The position numbers were made by a program, and so were the translations under genes. A stretch of DNA of 64,000 nucleotides from Synanceia verrucosa (Eukaryota > Chordata > Actinopteri > Perciformes > Synanceiidae). How positions within the stretch are numbered: position 1 is the stretch's first letter; each line of letters begins with the position of its first letter. The stretch is taken from NCBI GenBank assembly GCA_029721515.1, contig CM056569.1, positions 10,992,007 through 11,056,006 of the forward strand. The letters run 5' to 3'. Below are positions 24,801 to 38,209 of the stretch, piece by piece. The notes under the pieces are model-generated. The model was not told where the DNA came from. It did not search any database and saw nothing but the letters and a program-made list of their open reading frames with translations.

Positions 24801-27800
24801 ACCCACTCCAGCGCTACACCGGCCCACACACACGGGCCGGGCGCCTCCTGGCACCCGCCTACTGCCCGCTTGCTCCCAAAATCCAGTCTGGGTAAGACTA
24901 AAATAGGATGAGGTGAAGAACAAGAAATATTGGCCTCAGGTTTGTGAGAAGCCTGAATTCATTAAGGATCTCTCTGATCTTGAGGGGTCACTGAGAATTA
25001 AGAAAAGCTGATTCAAAAAGTAAAAGTCCACACAGGCTGATCTCAATCTTTCTGTCCTCTCCTCCCAAATGAGGAGACATAGGGAAGCAGTGAAAAAGCA
25101 GGCAGAGCAAACTCTGCTCTTCTCTGACAGTTTGTGTCTCTCTCTCGCTCTTTCAGACGAACTGACTGCCTCACTGCAAAGTAAAGGGAGGGAAGATGAG
25201 AGGGTGTGGATATGAGGAGGGAGGGGAGATGAGAGCGAGGCAGAGGGGAGGTGTGGTGCTACAGTGGAAGACGCACAACCTCTCATGAGCTATACTGGAC
25301 ATGTTCACTTAGCGTCAAGCATACAAGAAACAAACCCTAAACTGCAAACAGGATGACAGCACAGAATACAGCAACACATTCAATAATATATTTAATAACG
25401 TGTCAGTGTTGAGTTACTTTGTGTACGTTTGTGCCCAGACATTATTACTGTGTAGTTATATCAGTAAATCATGAAAATGTCACTATTTCCAGGCTATGTG
25501 AAGGGGAAAAATAATTCCAGTCAGAAAAAGCAGAACGGGCAGCCAAAACAAAAGCTTTCTTATAAGGCGTTCATTATAATCTACTTCAAACAGACACAAT
25601 AAATCTCTCAGGCTTCAAACTACTCTTGAAAAGAGGCTTTTGGAAATCTTAGTCATATGGTACTTTTTTTTAAGTTTTTTTCTAAAGTCTTAAAGATACT
25701 ACAAAGCACACAAAGCACACAATCCACACATAAAACAGTAAAAAAAACGAATGAGAAAAGAATAAAAAATATGTACTGTAATTACAACAGAAGGAGAAAG
25801 TCCTTAAAATATGAGCACTAATTGTACCTTTTGGAGTCCCCTAAAGCTGGCTATAGGAGGATTTGATGGATAAGGTGAATACTATTACTAGGTGAGTCGG
25901 GGGAGTCAATATGTCTCAGTGGTCTTTACACACACGCACACACACACTACTTCCTCAAATATAACAGCTTGTTATGAGTTTGATTCCACTGAAATGTAGT
26001 GGACTGATGAAGAGAACAAACAAAATTAAAGTGTGTGTTTCTGCGCAAGAGAGACCGAAGGTGATTCATGCAATCAGTATCTGTAGCAAATGAGTGAAGA
26101 CACCACCATCTACTGCTTCTGTGTAGTCATTATCATCCACCACCAGATGACTTACCCCTTCATAAAACTATAGAAAACAGTGTCTGAAATAACTGGATTT
26201 CATTTCTTTGAAATAGCATTAGCCCTGATAAGGACATGTTCAAAACACAATTTAAAGCTCATGATTTTTTTTTTTTTAATTCATTTGCAAGTCAAAACTG
26301 TCAGAACTAAAATGAAGTATTTAATCCATAGAAAAACATCTTCTGCTTTGTTATTTCTGTTTTTATTCCATCTACAATGAGTTGAGCCGTATATCATTGG
26401 TGGAAATGCACAGAGCCACCTTTATTATAATCATAATATTTTAGTGCCTTAATGGAAACAGTGACTCACCACTTATTCAACTGCTCTATAATAAATGTTC
26501 AATAAGAAGCAGCTTATTTTCACTGATGGAAAAACTCACATGTATTCATTTACATTCAATTCATCTGCTGCTGCTCTTTTCCAAGCAACAGAATGGAAAA
26601 TGAGGGACATAGTCCTGCTTTGAAAAAAAATACATATATCTTTGTGAATAATTTAGCACGATATTGTTTGAAAAAGAAAATAATATTCAGCAGTACATCC
26701 GACTAGATATGAATGGCCTCTGGCCATGTGAGGAGTCATTGCTATGCAAGTGAAAAATACACATTGACAATAAGACTGCATGGACATTTTGAGTGTGAGT
26801 GTTGTTCTTAAAATTGAATTACAAAAAAAGTACTCTTTCAGAAAATGATGTAGTGACGTATGTTTCCTGTTTGGGAATTTAGCTTGTTCCAGTCAAGAAC
26901 TGCAGTATATTTTTTGGTTCCAAGTTGCCACTTTGAATGGACCTTTCATTGTTATCTGTCCACATTAGCCTAGCTGTCCAAACTGTCCAACTGCACCACA
27001 AGTCTCAAATGTTATTGTAACAATAGTAAGTGGATCAAAGTCAATGACAAATGGGGAACAATTGCTGGTTTGGTTCAAGGCATTGCCCAGCTGGCATGTA
27101 CAGTGTCGTGTATTGAGTGTGAGCTGACCTAAATGTTGGATGCTTCATTGACTTCTGGGCTGCAACATGCAGCCCACTGCAGTGCTGCCAACATGTGGCC
27201 ACTGGCACTACATCAATGCAGCCACAGTGACATCACACAGCTATTCAAACCACATGTATATCTTTCCTGCATGCAGCCAAGCTCCCCAAAGCCAGAGGGA
27301 TGCATTGCCTCTGGTCTTATTCTGGCTCTCTGAACAGCTCCCAGTAGACCGGTTCATAAAACATGGAGGAGTGATTGGCCAATCATAACCTTTTTCCAGA
27401 TACTATATCCACCCAATGAATTATTAAGGCAATATGGGTGAAGGTGAGAGGGTGAGGCATATAAGAAAAAAAAAAGAGTGTGTGGAGCCACAGAGCATCT
27501 GTCCAACTATTAGAGGAGCCATGATTCAATCAACGCTGCTGACAGGTAAATATTACACTCCACATCTAGCTCCATTAATGTCACACAAATCCTGGCCAAT
27601 CACCACTCGAATACTGTTAACACCATGGCAGGTCTGACAGATAGAGAACCTCAAAATTGAGACCTAACAAGGCTATTTTGTTTTGGAAGATTAAAATTTG
27701 TTTTTAAATTGAAAAGAAAATGGAACATGTTGAGTGTTGACATTGCTTGAAACATCTTGCAGCCATTATTGATGTGATCATTTTGGTCTAAAGCACATTC

Positions 27801-30800
27801 CACATATTTTGTCCCATTATTATTTTTTTTTTTTGCCATTGTTTTTTTAAACTCCCACCTGCAACTGTCTCAATTTCAGTCAGTAACTGTCTGTCAGGAG
27901 ACGTCAAGTCCAAAAAGAGAAATGCAATCAGCACAAGAGTCATACTGTATCCTTACTGTTATGTATGAGTCAGTCATTTACCTAAATTTTAGGTCTGTCA
28001 AAGTTAATGTGATACTCTGTGGTGGATTATTTGTTTGCCGAATTACAGGAGAAGCTTGGACAGATTCAAAAAGATGGTTAATCTAATTTTATCAGCACGT
28101 TTGATCGTTAGTTATGACTGTGTTGATAGTTTCCTTGATATTTTGAATGGAGTTCTGCTTTATGACCTGCCAGAATCCAGCAATGCATTTCGGGCAGTTT
28201 GTCCAAGTAGAGTTACCGTTGCACAAATTTTGACAGCCCGACTAAATTTCCATTCAATTCAATTGTTAGCTGTTATGAGATCATAAAGATGCATCTGTGC
28301 AACTCTGACTGTATATCTCTGAGAGACACAGGCCTTTTAAAAAGCAGAAATTGGCATGATGTCTTTAAAAATGAACCATTTAATTGATAATTTCCTTTTG
28401 GGACTTTTGATGGCGACACAAAAAACTGGATGACGGGTTGTGCCACCCAAATAACCATGTCGTCGTGGTTTCACACAGACCTCATCCATCCTCTGTAACC
28501 TGTGACAGACGGCATCTCAAAGTGATCCTAGCCTGAAATGTCAAGCTGCACTGAGGTCTGGCGTGTCACCATATCTACAGTGCTTATCAGTTTGGTGAAC
28601 AGGATAAGTCTGAGACGCAAACCTGCTGCCTTTTTGTTCATCTGCCTCCATGGACTGAGAGACATTGATCTTGGGAACGATTACAGATTTTTCTCACTCA
28701 TCGCTGTCACCTGTCTTGTCACTTTCCATCCTCGGTATTTGCAAGGGGAGGATCTTATCGCTTCATGTCTGGGCAGAGTGAACACAGAGGACACGACCTG
28801 ACGACGTCAATGAATCAGCCTCACCGACAGTGGTTCAACACAATACGTCACGGTGAGGAAAGTTTAATAGGTAATAGTTTAGAATAGTAAAGTAGGCCTA
28901 TGCTAAAAAAGACTTTCCTGAGACAGCCTGTGGATTTTTTTTTTTGCTTACCGAACAACACAAAAGACCCAAATTTCCATGAAGTATTGGACAAGTGTTA
29001 TCTTTCTTGAGTCCTCTGTGAAAGAACAGGACCAGGAGAGGGGAGCCAGCTTCGAGGTAACTGTCATCAATCAAAGCGACGCCGATCGGTGGACATGGAA
29101 AAGAGGCGAAGATTAGATTGTCCTGCTGTTTATGAATCAGCTCAGGGTACAAGCGGGTGATATAATTAGAAGACACCTGCAGCGATTTGCTCAGACATGC
29201 AAAGCAGCGTTCGTGTTTTCCAAGGCACATTAAAATGAGGCTGTCATATTTACTGAAGCGGCACCTGTGAAGGGGAAGGCAATTATAAGCTGTGAACCAG
29301 GGCAAACCTCAGCAAAGCAGCATGTGCAATCAACCATGGAGAGCCATGGGGTGACTCTTATGTAGGGGACTTCACTTCGTGGATTCTATTTAACGCAGAC
29401 TTACTCTTCCAGGTGCACACGGGCATGCATTTATGGGAATTTTCAACCTTTTAGCATCTGCAAAATGGCAAAAGGTCAATGGAAAGGTATCAACAAGTGT
29501 GACTCCACTGTTTCAGCTTCAAATGGTTGCTGTCATTCAGTCCAATGAACGTCATATAAGGTTATAATAAATATGTAGGTGCAGATCCTGTGGTGGTATC
29601 ATCATTGAGTGTTGGAGTGGATGGGCAGTAAACAGAAGAGCTTACCTTCTCTACTCTCTATTATTTCAGTGATTTGACAGTTCAGAATGTGTCCTGTGAA
29701 AGACCCACACTTCAAAAGCAACTGTGCAGATTTGCTGCTTTTCTTTGTCTTGAGTGCAAGTTAATATCTTTTAGTTTGCTATGTTGGTCTCACAAAACAA
29801 GTAATTAAATGATATAGCCTTGGGTGAAAAGCATTTTCAGACTCTCACCTTAAGAAGTGGTTGAGTGAAAGCAATACACAAAGTGGTTCCTAAAAATGCT
29901 TCCCAATACACGCTAAATAAGCAGGGAGGAGAATTGTTTTTGTGTAACCCAACACGGCACTAAGATCATACCAGGATGTATTTTAAGTAGCACATGACAG
30001 TGAAGCCGAGACATGCATGGAGATTAATGGTTCAGCTGCTTTACATGTTGAAATCTTTGAATGTTTTTTTTTGTTGTACCACATGTTGTGTAAACGGTAG
30101 TGAAAACCCAAATGTTAGCCATCCTGAGTGAATGCCATTCATGTACACAAGACATGCCTGTCTTCTTTTTACATCAAGGCCACAAGATTTTTATCAAAAC
30201 CCCAATCCATTCCAGATGATTCCTTCTAGTTTAAAAAGGGGAAAGTGGCATTGTCTGCAAATGGACAGCACCACAAAGCTCAGGGGCAGTGTGCTGCTGC
30301 TGATAACATTGACCTGCTTTTCTCCGTGTCTTAGCCATGTTAGCTCTGACGAGGTGATATGACAGCTCACTGTGGACAACATGTGGTGGCGAAGAGCAGT
30401 ACATAGATTACCTTTGGACAGTCAACCTGTCATCTGATTTATGGTACGCCATCCTCAAGCTGCAAACTGACAGTCAAACTACACTTCTAGTGCAAAGGTC
30501 AATGAAGAGTCTGCATTAGCCAGAGCAGTAAAAAGAGAGAAGACGAGGGAGACATAAAAATGGCAGACAGCATACCCAACGGCTGGAGCCACTGTCCAGA
30601 GGATGAGCTATAACGAGCACAGTTCATGAGTAAGAAATGGATGCTGAGAGGAAATCAATACAGGTGGCTATATCTTAAAAGAAACATGAATGTGGGTATG
30701 AAATGCTTAAAGCATATCCGAGCAATGAGCACTTTGTTTATAAATGAAAACAATATTATTAGTTGTACAGGTCAGTGTTAAGTCAAAGCACTGGCAATGC

Positions 30801-33800
30801 ATCAATAGATGTGACTGTCCAACTGCCAGGCTTATTGAAAATAGATCACGTTAAAACTCTATTAAGCACCACATCAAATGAGTCCCTGTGACATTTTACA
30901 GTCAGTGTTATTCAGGAAAAAAAAGTTCATTTTCATTTTTCACCCCTGCATACTGTTTCTATTTCTTTGATGCTTTTGATGGATGACGGATGGATGGATG
31001 AATGGACAGACAGACAGACAGACAAAACCCTTTGAGCCAGGCTTAATGGTAAACTCAAAGCTTAAAATTCCAAGCAAGATGCAAGCTTTCATGATCCTAA
31101 AAAGAAACACATTAACTAAAAAACACAAGTAAATTATAATCACGTGTGACTGACTATTCAAGTATGTTGTATTTTGATGTATTAAGCCCTTATGAAGCAC
31201 ATAAATGAGCAGGGCTGTAATTATTTAATATGCAATGAAATACATAATCTATAGTCTTATGGCAAAACTTGGTAATAACAGTGTGGACTGTTACACCAAA
31301 CTGTGTAACAATTCATAGCACCATATTTTTGTGGCTCACAATAAGGCAGATTGCTATATTGGGAGGTGGTGAAATAATGTGTGAGAATTAATTTTGCACT
31401 AAAGCAAAAACTGAGAGAGCACTGAAAGCAAAAGTCTTCATTTCCCCATGGGCTCATGCTGAGCACCTTCAAGCAAAAGCCAGAACAAGTCCCCATTTAG
31501 CCTGACTACAGATACCTAACAAATAGAAATATGATTTGATCCTTAAATTAAATTTTATAGTCACAGACATGTATTCTTCATAATATGGTTCTCATAACTG
31601 CACGCATTTTCACAAAGTTGCATTTTACACAAACAGCAGGTTTTCCTTTGACAACAAGGTCTTGATCAACTACAGCAGGCCTACATGGGTTCAAGAAGAC
31701 AACAACAGGTGCCATGATTGTCATTAGCGTACAGGTGCTCGGCCTGTCACAATAATTAGCAGATCAACTTATCACACAATACAAAAAAATGCACATTTCT
31801 CTTAACAGAACCTTAGAGTCCATTTTATTTATTGTCTTGTTTGTGTGCTTTTATTTTGTTGATGTTTAAAAAAGTTGCATTGCCATTGCCAATTAAAAAC
31901 TAATTGCTCTTCTCAGGGGTGTACTTGTCTCACTTACTGTGATATTACATGTCAGTGGCATAAAATGGTAAACGTAATAACGTTTGCTGCAATTTTTTCA
32001 TATAAAACATGTCGGGTCGTCCAACAAAAGCAGTTATGGTGAACAGTCTAGTAGAGGCTTCAAGCAGTTTCATGCCGCTTGCATTCTGCAGAAAACAAAT
32101 TGCCACACAGCTCTTGCTTTTTGGATTTAACAAGTGACAGTCACAAATGCCTATTGCAATTAAACCAGTTCATACTGAAAGGATGTCTGTTGGCTTACTT
32201 ATTAGTTTATGTATTCAGTGGCCTCGAAAAAATCAATTTCACTGACTGCTAAACTAGGCAGCTCAAACAGCAGGCTGCTGATTGTACAGGATCCATAATC
32301 ATCAATGTGTTCCTACACACAGCTCAACACTTCAAGTGTTTTTGTAATGAATGCAGAAAACAAAACAATCTGTCCTTTTCCAAGGCTGCCTGCAGAGAAA
32401 GCTTGAAGCTAATTACAACACCATGCATGTGGATTCTGAAAACCAGTGACTACTAGCTCTCTTATCATTGCTGTGATTGATGATGGACTCTGGCTAACGC
32501 CTGTGGAAACACCACTAACGGTGTTTAATTCAGTGGAAAGCTATGAGGCACACCATTATGTCTGTAATACCTTCCTGAGGCTGCAGGCTGTTATCAAAAT
32601 ACATGATAAATTGTAGAGTCTTTAATACTCCTTCACTGAATAATACACAACTAATTTGTTTAGAGTGTCAAAAGAGGGCGATAAAGAGCACATTAGAGAT
32701 GCTTACACTAGCAGGAGTTATAGTATAAATATTAAAATAGAGACAGATGGCTCTGATTTCTAACTCAGTGGAGATAAATGAATTGTGTTTCATAAAAGAG
32801 CAGTGCCAGCTCAATGTCTGGCTTCCCTGACTCCTTCCTATTTCTATATTTATCTAATGACTGCTCAAGTATTGTACCTGTGCACTTCTATCTGGTTGTA
32901 AAGCACTTCTTACCTTACTGAACAGCATTTTGCCTCTCCTCCACCCATTCACAGTTACATCCATACACCAGCAGCACATACAAGACCAGACTAGCAGCTG
33001 TGTGACTGGTGGAGACGGACACTACGCTTTAGTTCCCTCTGCTGGCACATCTGCTACCTAAACTCTCACATGGATGTAAATGACATGTTGTTTCCAATGG
33101 GAACCAGTGCTACAGAGTACCAAAACACATTCATGCCTTTGTCTTTGCACCATTTCTATCTTAAAAAACAGCCCTTTAAGCTCAAAGAATTATTATATAC
33201 TGAGCTTATCCTGATGAGCTTTTAATGCACTCTTTGATGTTACGATATAATAAATTCTAACTATTTTGATATGGTGTTTTATATCCATAAAAGTAACAGG
33301 ATGTAATAAAAAAACACACATTATTAAACATTTCTTACAGCTATATGTCTTTTATTCCTGTTGTAAAGCACCATATGCATTAAGACATAATCTTAGCAAA
33401 TCTTATTATGATGCAAACTCATTTTTGCTCCATTGTTCATTCACACTGGGGAAATATTAGGTTCCTCTATCCATTCAAACCATGTGCATTTTGTGATAAA
33501 CAGGAATGTGGAAATTGAGAGTATTGTTGAAGCCATGCAGCTTAGGCCTTTGTTCAATCATCTCATTCGTCTCTCCGAGCAGTCTGGATGCATTTACATT
33601 CTTGTTCAAGCACAGTGCTCTACTTAGTGACAGAAAACAATGTTGAATCACAGCTTTATATGACACACAGCTTGAGAGAACAAAAAAACACCTTTAGGAA
33701 GTCAAAGACACACTGAATGTATAGCCTGATCGCTGAATATGGTCCAGCGTCTACCTGTGTAACATATGGAGCCCAAATGTCTCCAGGCCTCACCTGTCTG

Positions 33801-36800
33801 CACTGCCTTTAACAACAGGACACAAGCATCGCTCTATTCTAAAATATAATATAGAGAGTAGATTACAAGCACAGTTACAGGTCAAAATGAGAAACTGCAA
33901 TAGTTGGACCTTGAAGTTAGTCAGTGCCCTCCCATAATAACTTACAAAAACTGCCATTCTAAAGGCTGCCCTTGTCAGCTATCACGTCCCTGAATGCTGA
34001 TGGCACACCACTGTCACACCACTAAATGGAGGCACAGAGACTGAAAAGAACCATTTGCGTCCGGCTGTGTTACAAATCTATTTTTAACCATAAACCATCA
34101 AGTGAGAGAGTACCACAGAGTCATGAGAAGCCAAGACATTTGGTTTCCTTAATGACTTTTGTTGAGTACTACACAACAAATAGCATCTTCTGGACGTAGG
34201 ATAAGGCACTCCCACTAAATATTCCCTCTCAAAATCACTGAACAGACTAAATTTGAAAATATGTCTTCAGTCATATTACAGTTGAATACTGGGTACTGCT
34301 GGCACAGTTGAAAACAGGCAAAACTTCTTCTTTTCAATCGACAAATACAGACAAAGCCTGCCAAACAGACCACAGTGTTAAAGCTGCAGACACATAAATG
34401 CCAAACAATACTAGTTCCCTTATAACTTTTGAGAAAACACTGAGTGATTACAATTATTAAGCACTTTCCTCTTCTTTAAAGTATTCTAACAGGTCCAGTT
34501 AAAATTCAATAATAATTCAAATAGGCACATTTTGGCACATACTCATTTATGAAATACTCAATGAAAATGGTGATTATAATGGTAATGTACAATAATTAGT
34601 GAGCACAATTCCAAAATGTCAGACATCAGTCAGAATATTTCCTGTACTGTGAGGGGAATTAATGATTTAATCAAGATTTTTCATTTATTTGATTGAACTA
34701 CAAATGTTCTAAAGCTGAAAGCTGTAATAATTTAAAAGCTCATTCATTATTTCCAACCGTGACCAAAGTGAAACAAAGTGCATGTCTTAGTTTGTGCTCA
34801 CTCAAACAGCAGTAGGAAGTGGCTTTGTGAGATTCCAGGTGTGAATGTGATGGTTGCTGTTGATACAAGAACATTGTTTGGGATTTTATAGGAAGAAAAA
34901 TAGAATAATACATCACTATGGTGAAAACCAAGAGGAGGGAGAGTTTGAAAGAAAAAAGGTAACTTTTTACTTTGAGTAAATATGAGAAATATAAATAAAT
35001 CATGTACCTATTCTAAATATGTTCTTTTACTCTGAAAGATGTTTGTTTGTATTCTCATTTATGAAGGCCCAGCCATAAGGCAAGCAGCTCGACAGCTTGT
35101 ACAAGAAAAGCATATAAATAACAGGTGGTCTTCGGTGCCGGAGAGACCCGACGACTGAATATTAGATTCACACTTTCAAGGGAACGAATCTGCATCCTAT
35201 CGTACGGCACCTTGACAAATCTCCAGGCACACGTTCAACCATTGTTCTCCACTGAGCTACATGGGAAACATGGAAAAGTGAAAATCAAAACAAAGTTTGA
35301 TCACGAAGCACAAGCAGCATTCATGTGAATGCAAATCCCTGCATTTCCACTTCAGAGTGGTAAATAGTATCTCTGCACAAACTTTTCATCATTACAGTGA
35401 GACAAAGCTCTTTTCAACTGAGAAAACTCCAGTTTTCTCTGAAGGGACAACACGTCATCCAGCGGTAACAAGAGAAACACAAAAGACATCTGTCCAGCTG
35501 TCACTGGTTAAAACCAGGTTCTGCAGAATCCTGTCACGCTCTCATTTGGATAAACGAGTTATGCAACCCACAGATGATACAAGCTTTCACATCCAATCAA
35601 ATTCAATTCAAATGTAATAAAGCAGCCATCAAAGTGGATGCAAAGTGTCAAGATGCTATAAAGACTAGTTGATTTAAAATGAAAGCTTGAAACAATATTA
35701 AGATAAAGTCAAAAACAAAGGATTAAAAGCATAATGATAGATTATAATATCAGTAATTAATGGAGTCATTAACGACTGTCAGCAGCAAAGTCAGATAAAT
35801 CATGTAATTTAGTAAAATAAAACAGAACAAAGGAGTGACTGAAAAGTTGATGGCACAATGTAAATGACATGATGACAGGCTAAAATGTGGTATGTTATAG
35901 TTATGTCCTCATTCCTAAAACACTTTATTTAGATAAACTTAGTAGTATGATGCATCTTTCATTTTGATTTTTTTACTCAAGACAAAGATGAGAGCAACAG
36001 ATGGAGTAAAATCAACAGATGATAAGCTCCACTGCAGAAGCGTCAGACAAACTCACACTCAGCATTCAGTTACAACAAACTACTTGGGCAACAACAAGTG
36101 GGTGATTATTCCTAAAAGAGGAAAACAAAGACAAACATCCCTTCCAAACATGAAAGGAGTTTGCTTACCGTCGTAGCCGGCTGCTAACAAACCAAAGCGC
36201 TCGAGCACCTTAACAAAGAGGACCACAACCACCAGCACAGCAATCATTTCCAGTCCCTCCAAGTTCATAGTCAACATGTCGGATGGGTCACAGCCTGCCC
36301 ATGGCCAAAAACACAGAGCTCAGTGTGCAGCACTGTCTGCAGGCCATTAAACACCACTTAGAAGCCCTGCATCTCTGGGTCTGATGAGAGACCGGCACAA
36401 GTCAGAGAGGGAGGGGGAAAAGAAGTCTGTGGAGGAGACAGGAAGGAGGGGGGAGACTGAGTAGCAGGGATAAAGACAAGGGGGCGTGAGGAGAGCATGG
36501 AAAAAAAGAGGGACGAGGAGGGATGAACCTGATCATGGTGACAAAGGGAAGCGATGGACTCAATGCTAACAAAAAGAGCAATGAGAAATAGTGGTGATCC
36601 ACCAGTTGCTGTAACATACCGAGAACTGTTTGACTTTGGGTGGTTGCAAAGGTCAAAAGCACCAAAGTCGTGATTTTTCCACTTTTTTTTTTCACTCACC
36701 ACGGTAAGGATGCAAGATAGAAAATCATTATTCATCAACACACTGCAATTCTAGAGTCACACTTGTGTTTATAGACATTAGCCGACAAACAAATGTGATA

Positions 36801-38154
36801 TTCATCAGGTTATTTTTGGTCAAGAATGAAATAACAATTATTCAGTTGACTGCCATGAAATCTGGACCACTCACTTACATTTATGTTACTCCCAGGAACC
36901 TTTGTTTTAGCATCAACATCAAGCCAAATACCTGCAAAACTAACCCATCATGTTAGCATTGTCACAGCGAGCGTATTTGCATGAAAGAATGAAAAAGGCA
37001 ACTAATAAGTGAAATAGAAGGGTGCACAAAATACCTGTTAATTAGAGCTCACAACATGTATGAATCATTTACTTGTAAATATTTTTCAGCCAAATAACAT
37101 GTCTGCAAATAAAAAATAGCACACCTCAACTCTAATCATATCTTTACTTTATGACATAAAGTCCTTGCAAAATACTTCAAAAATATCAGACAATAAGTTA
37201 TAATAACCATAATATCATGACTGTGGTCCCAGATGAACAGAAGACAGGTTAAATATGGCCGGACACAGCTTATCACAAACATCTTTTTTTTTTTAGAGCA
37301 GCACATAACAGCACATTTGCTGTCATAATTTCACTGACAGAAAGACCACTGTGCATGCTCATGATGCAATATTTCCCCACCTTTCCCATGGGTACGCTCT
37401 TAAGGAACTCTTAAGGAACGGCTATGTCTGAGCTGAGGCTCTACAAAGAAGCTGTGGGCGGACTGATCAGTGCAAAATGTCAGCTCAAGATGTGACCCGC
37501 GTGTGACCTCTCCATCACCTGGACTTAAAATAAAGCATGAAACAAAGCATGAAGGATGGATGACGACGGAGACGAGGGAAGACAACACGACAGAGACGAA
37601 AGGACTCAGAGGTTGTGAGCTGAAATGTGCCTGTGGTCAGCAGCAGCAGGTGGCTGCTGGAGACAAAGGAAAATTATTCATCTCCCATTTTTCTCAGTAT
37701 ATTTTATAACATGTCAACAAATAAAATGATCAGATAGTCTTCAGTCCACCTTATAATTCACTGCATCACATCCTACAGACATTTCCATGTTTTACAGTGT
37801 GACTTGGATGTGTTTTTAAACTAGGCTATATAAATGTATAACATCTGGTTGCCAAAAGCTGATGAAAGGAGCTTAATGTTTTTATAAAATTTTCTAAATG
37901 AGCCAAAAAAGAGCTAAATATCTCTTTCATGCAGAGCAATAGCCACCACAGCCTAAAAAAAACACAGTAAGATGATCCTCCATTCATCTTCACAGCCCGT
38001 CAGCTCAAAGGGAATTGTTAGGACAGCCGGCGATTTACCATGGAAACAACCTCTGTGCTGTGCATGCTATTGGGCAGCTCATGTAGCCCACTATCAGTTA
38101 CTTTTCTTTATTTGTGGCAGCTGAGCAAGAGCCAAATATAGCTCCTGAGCCCCA

Positions 38155-38209
<55 letters not shown>

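Noticed and set aside
24266..24829. 187-codon minus-strand frame through the KIS exon as one long coding region
   Set aside because: The upstream part has no ATG and is low-complexity Gly/Ser/Pro from a GC-rich leader; the downstream part reads past the gtaaga donor into intron. Only 24553-24664 is coding.
28898..29305. 135-codon minus-strand frame
   Set aside because: No recognised domain; frames of this length are expected by chance in 64 kb on two strands.
36358..36741. Two overlapping minus-strand frames rich in Ser, Pro and Leu
   Set aside because: They come from a purine/pyrimidine-skewed tract upstream of the MNLEG exon; composition explains the openness.
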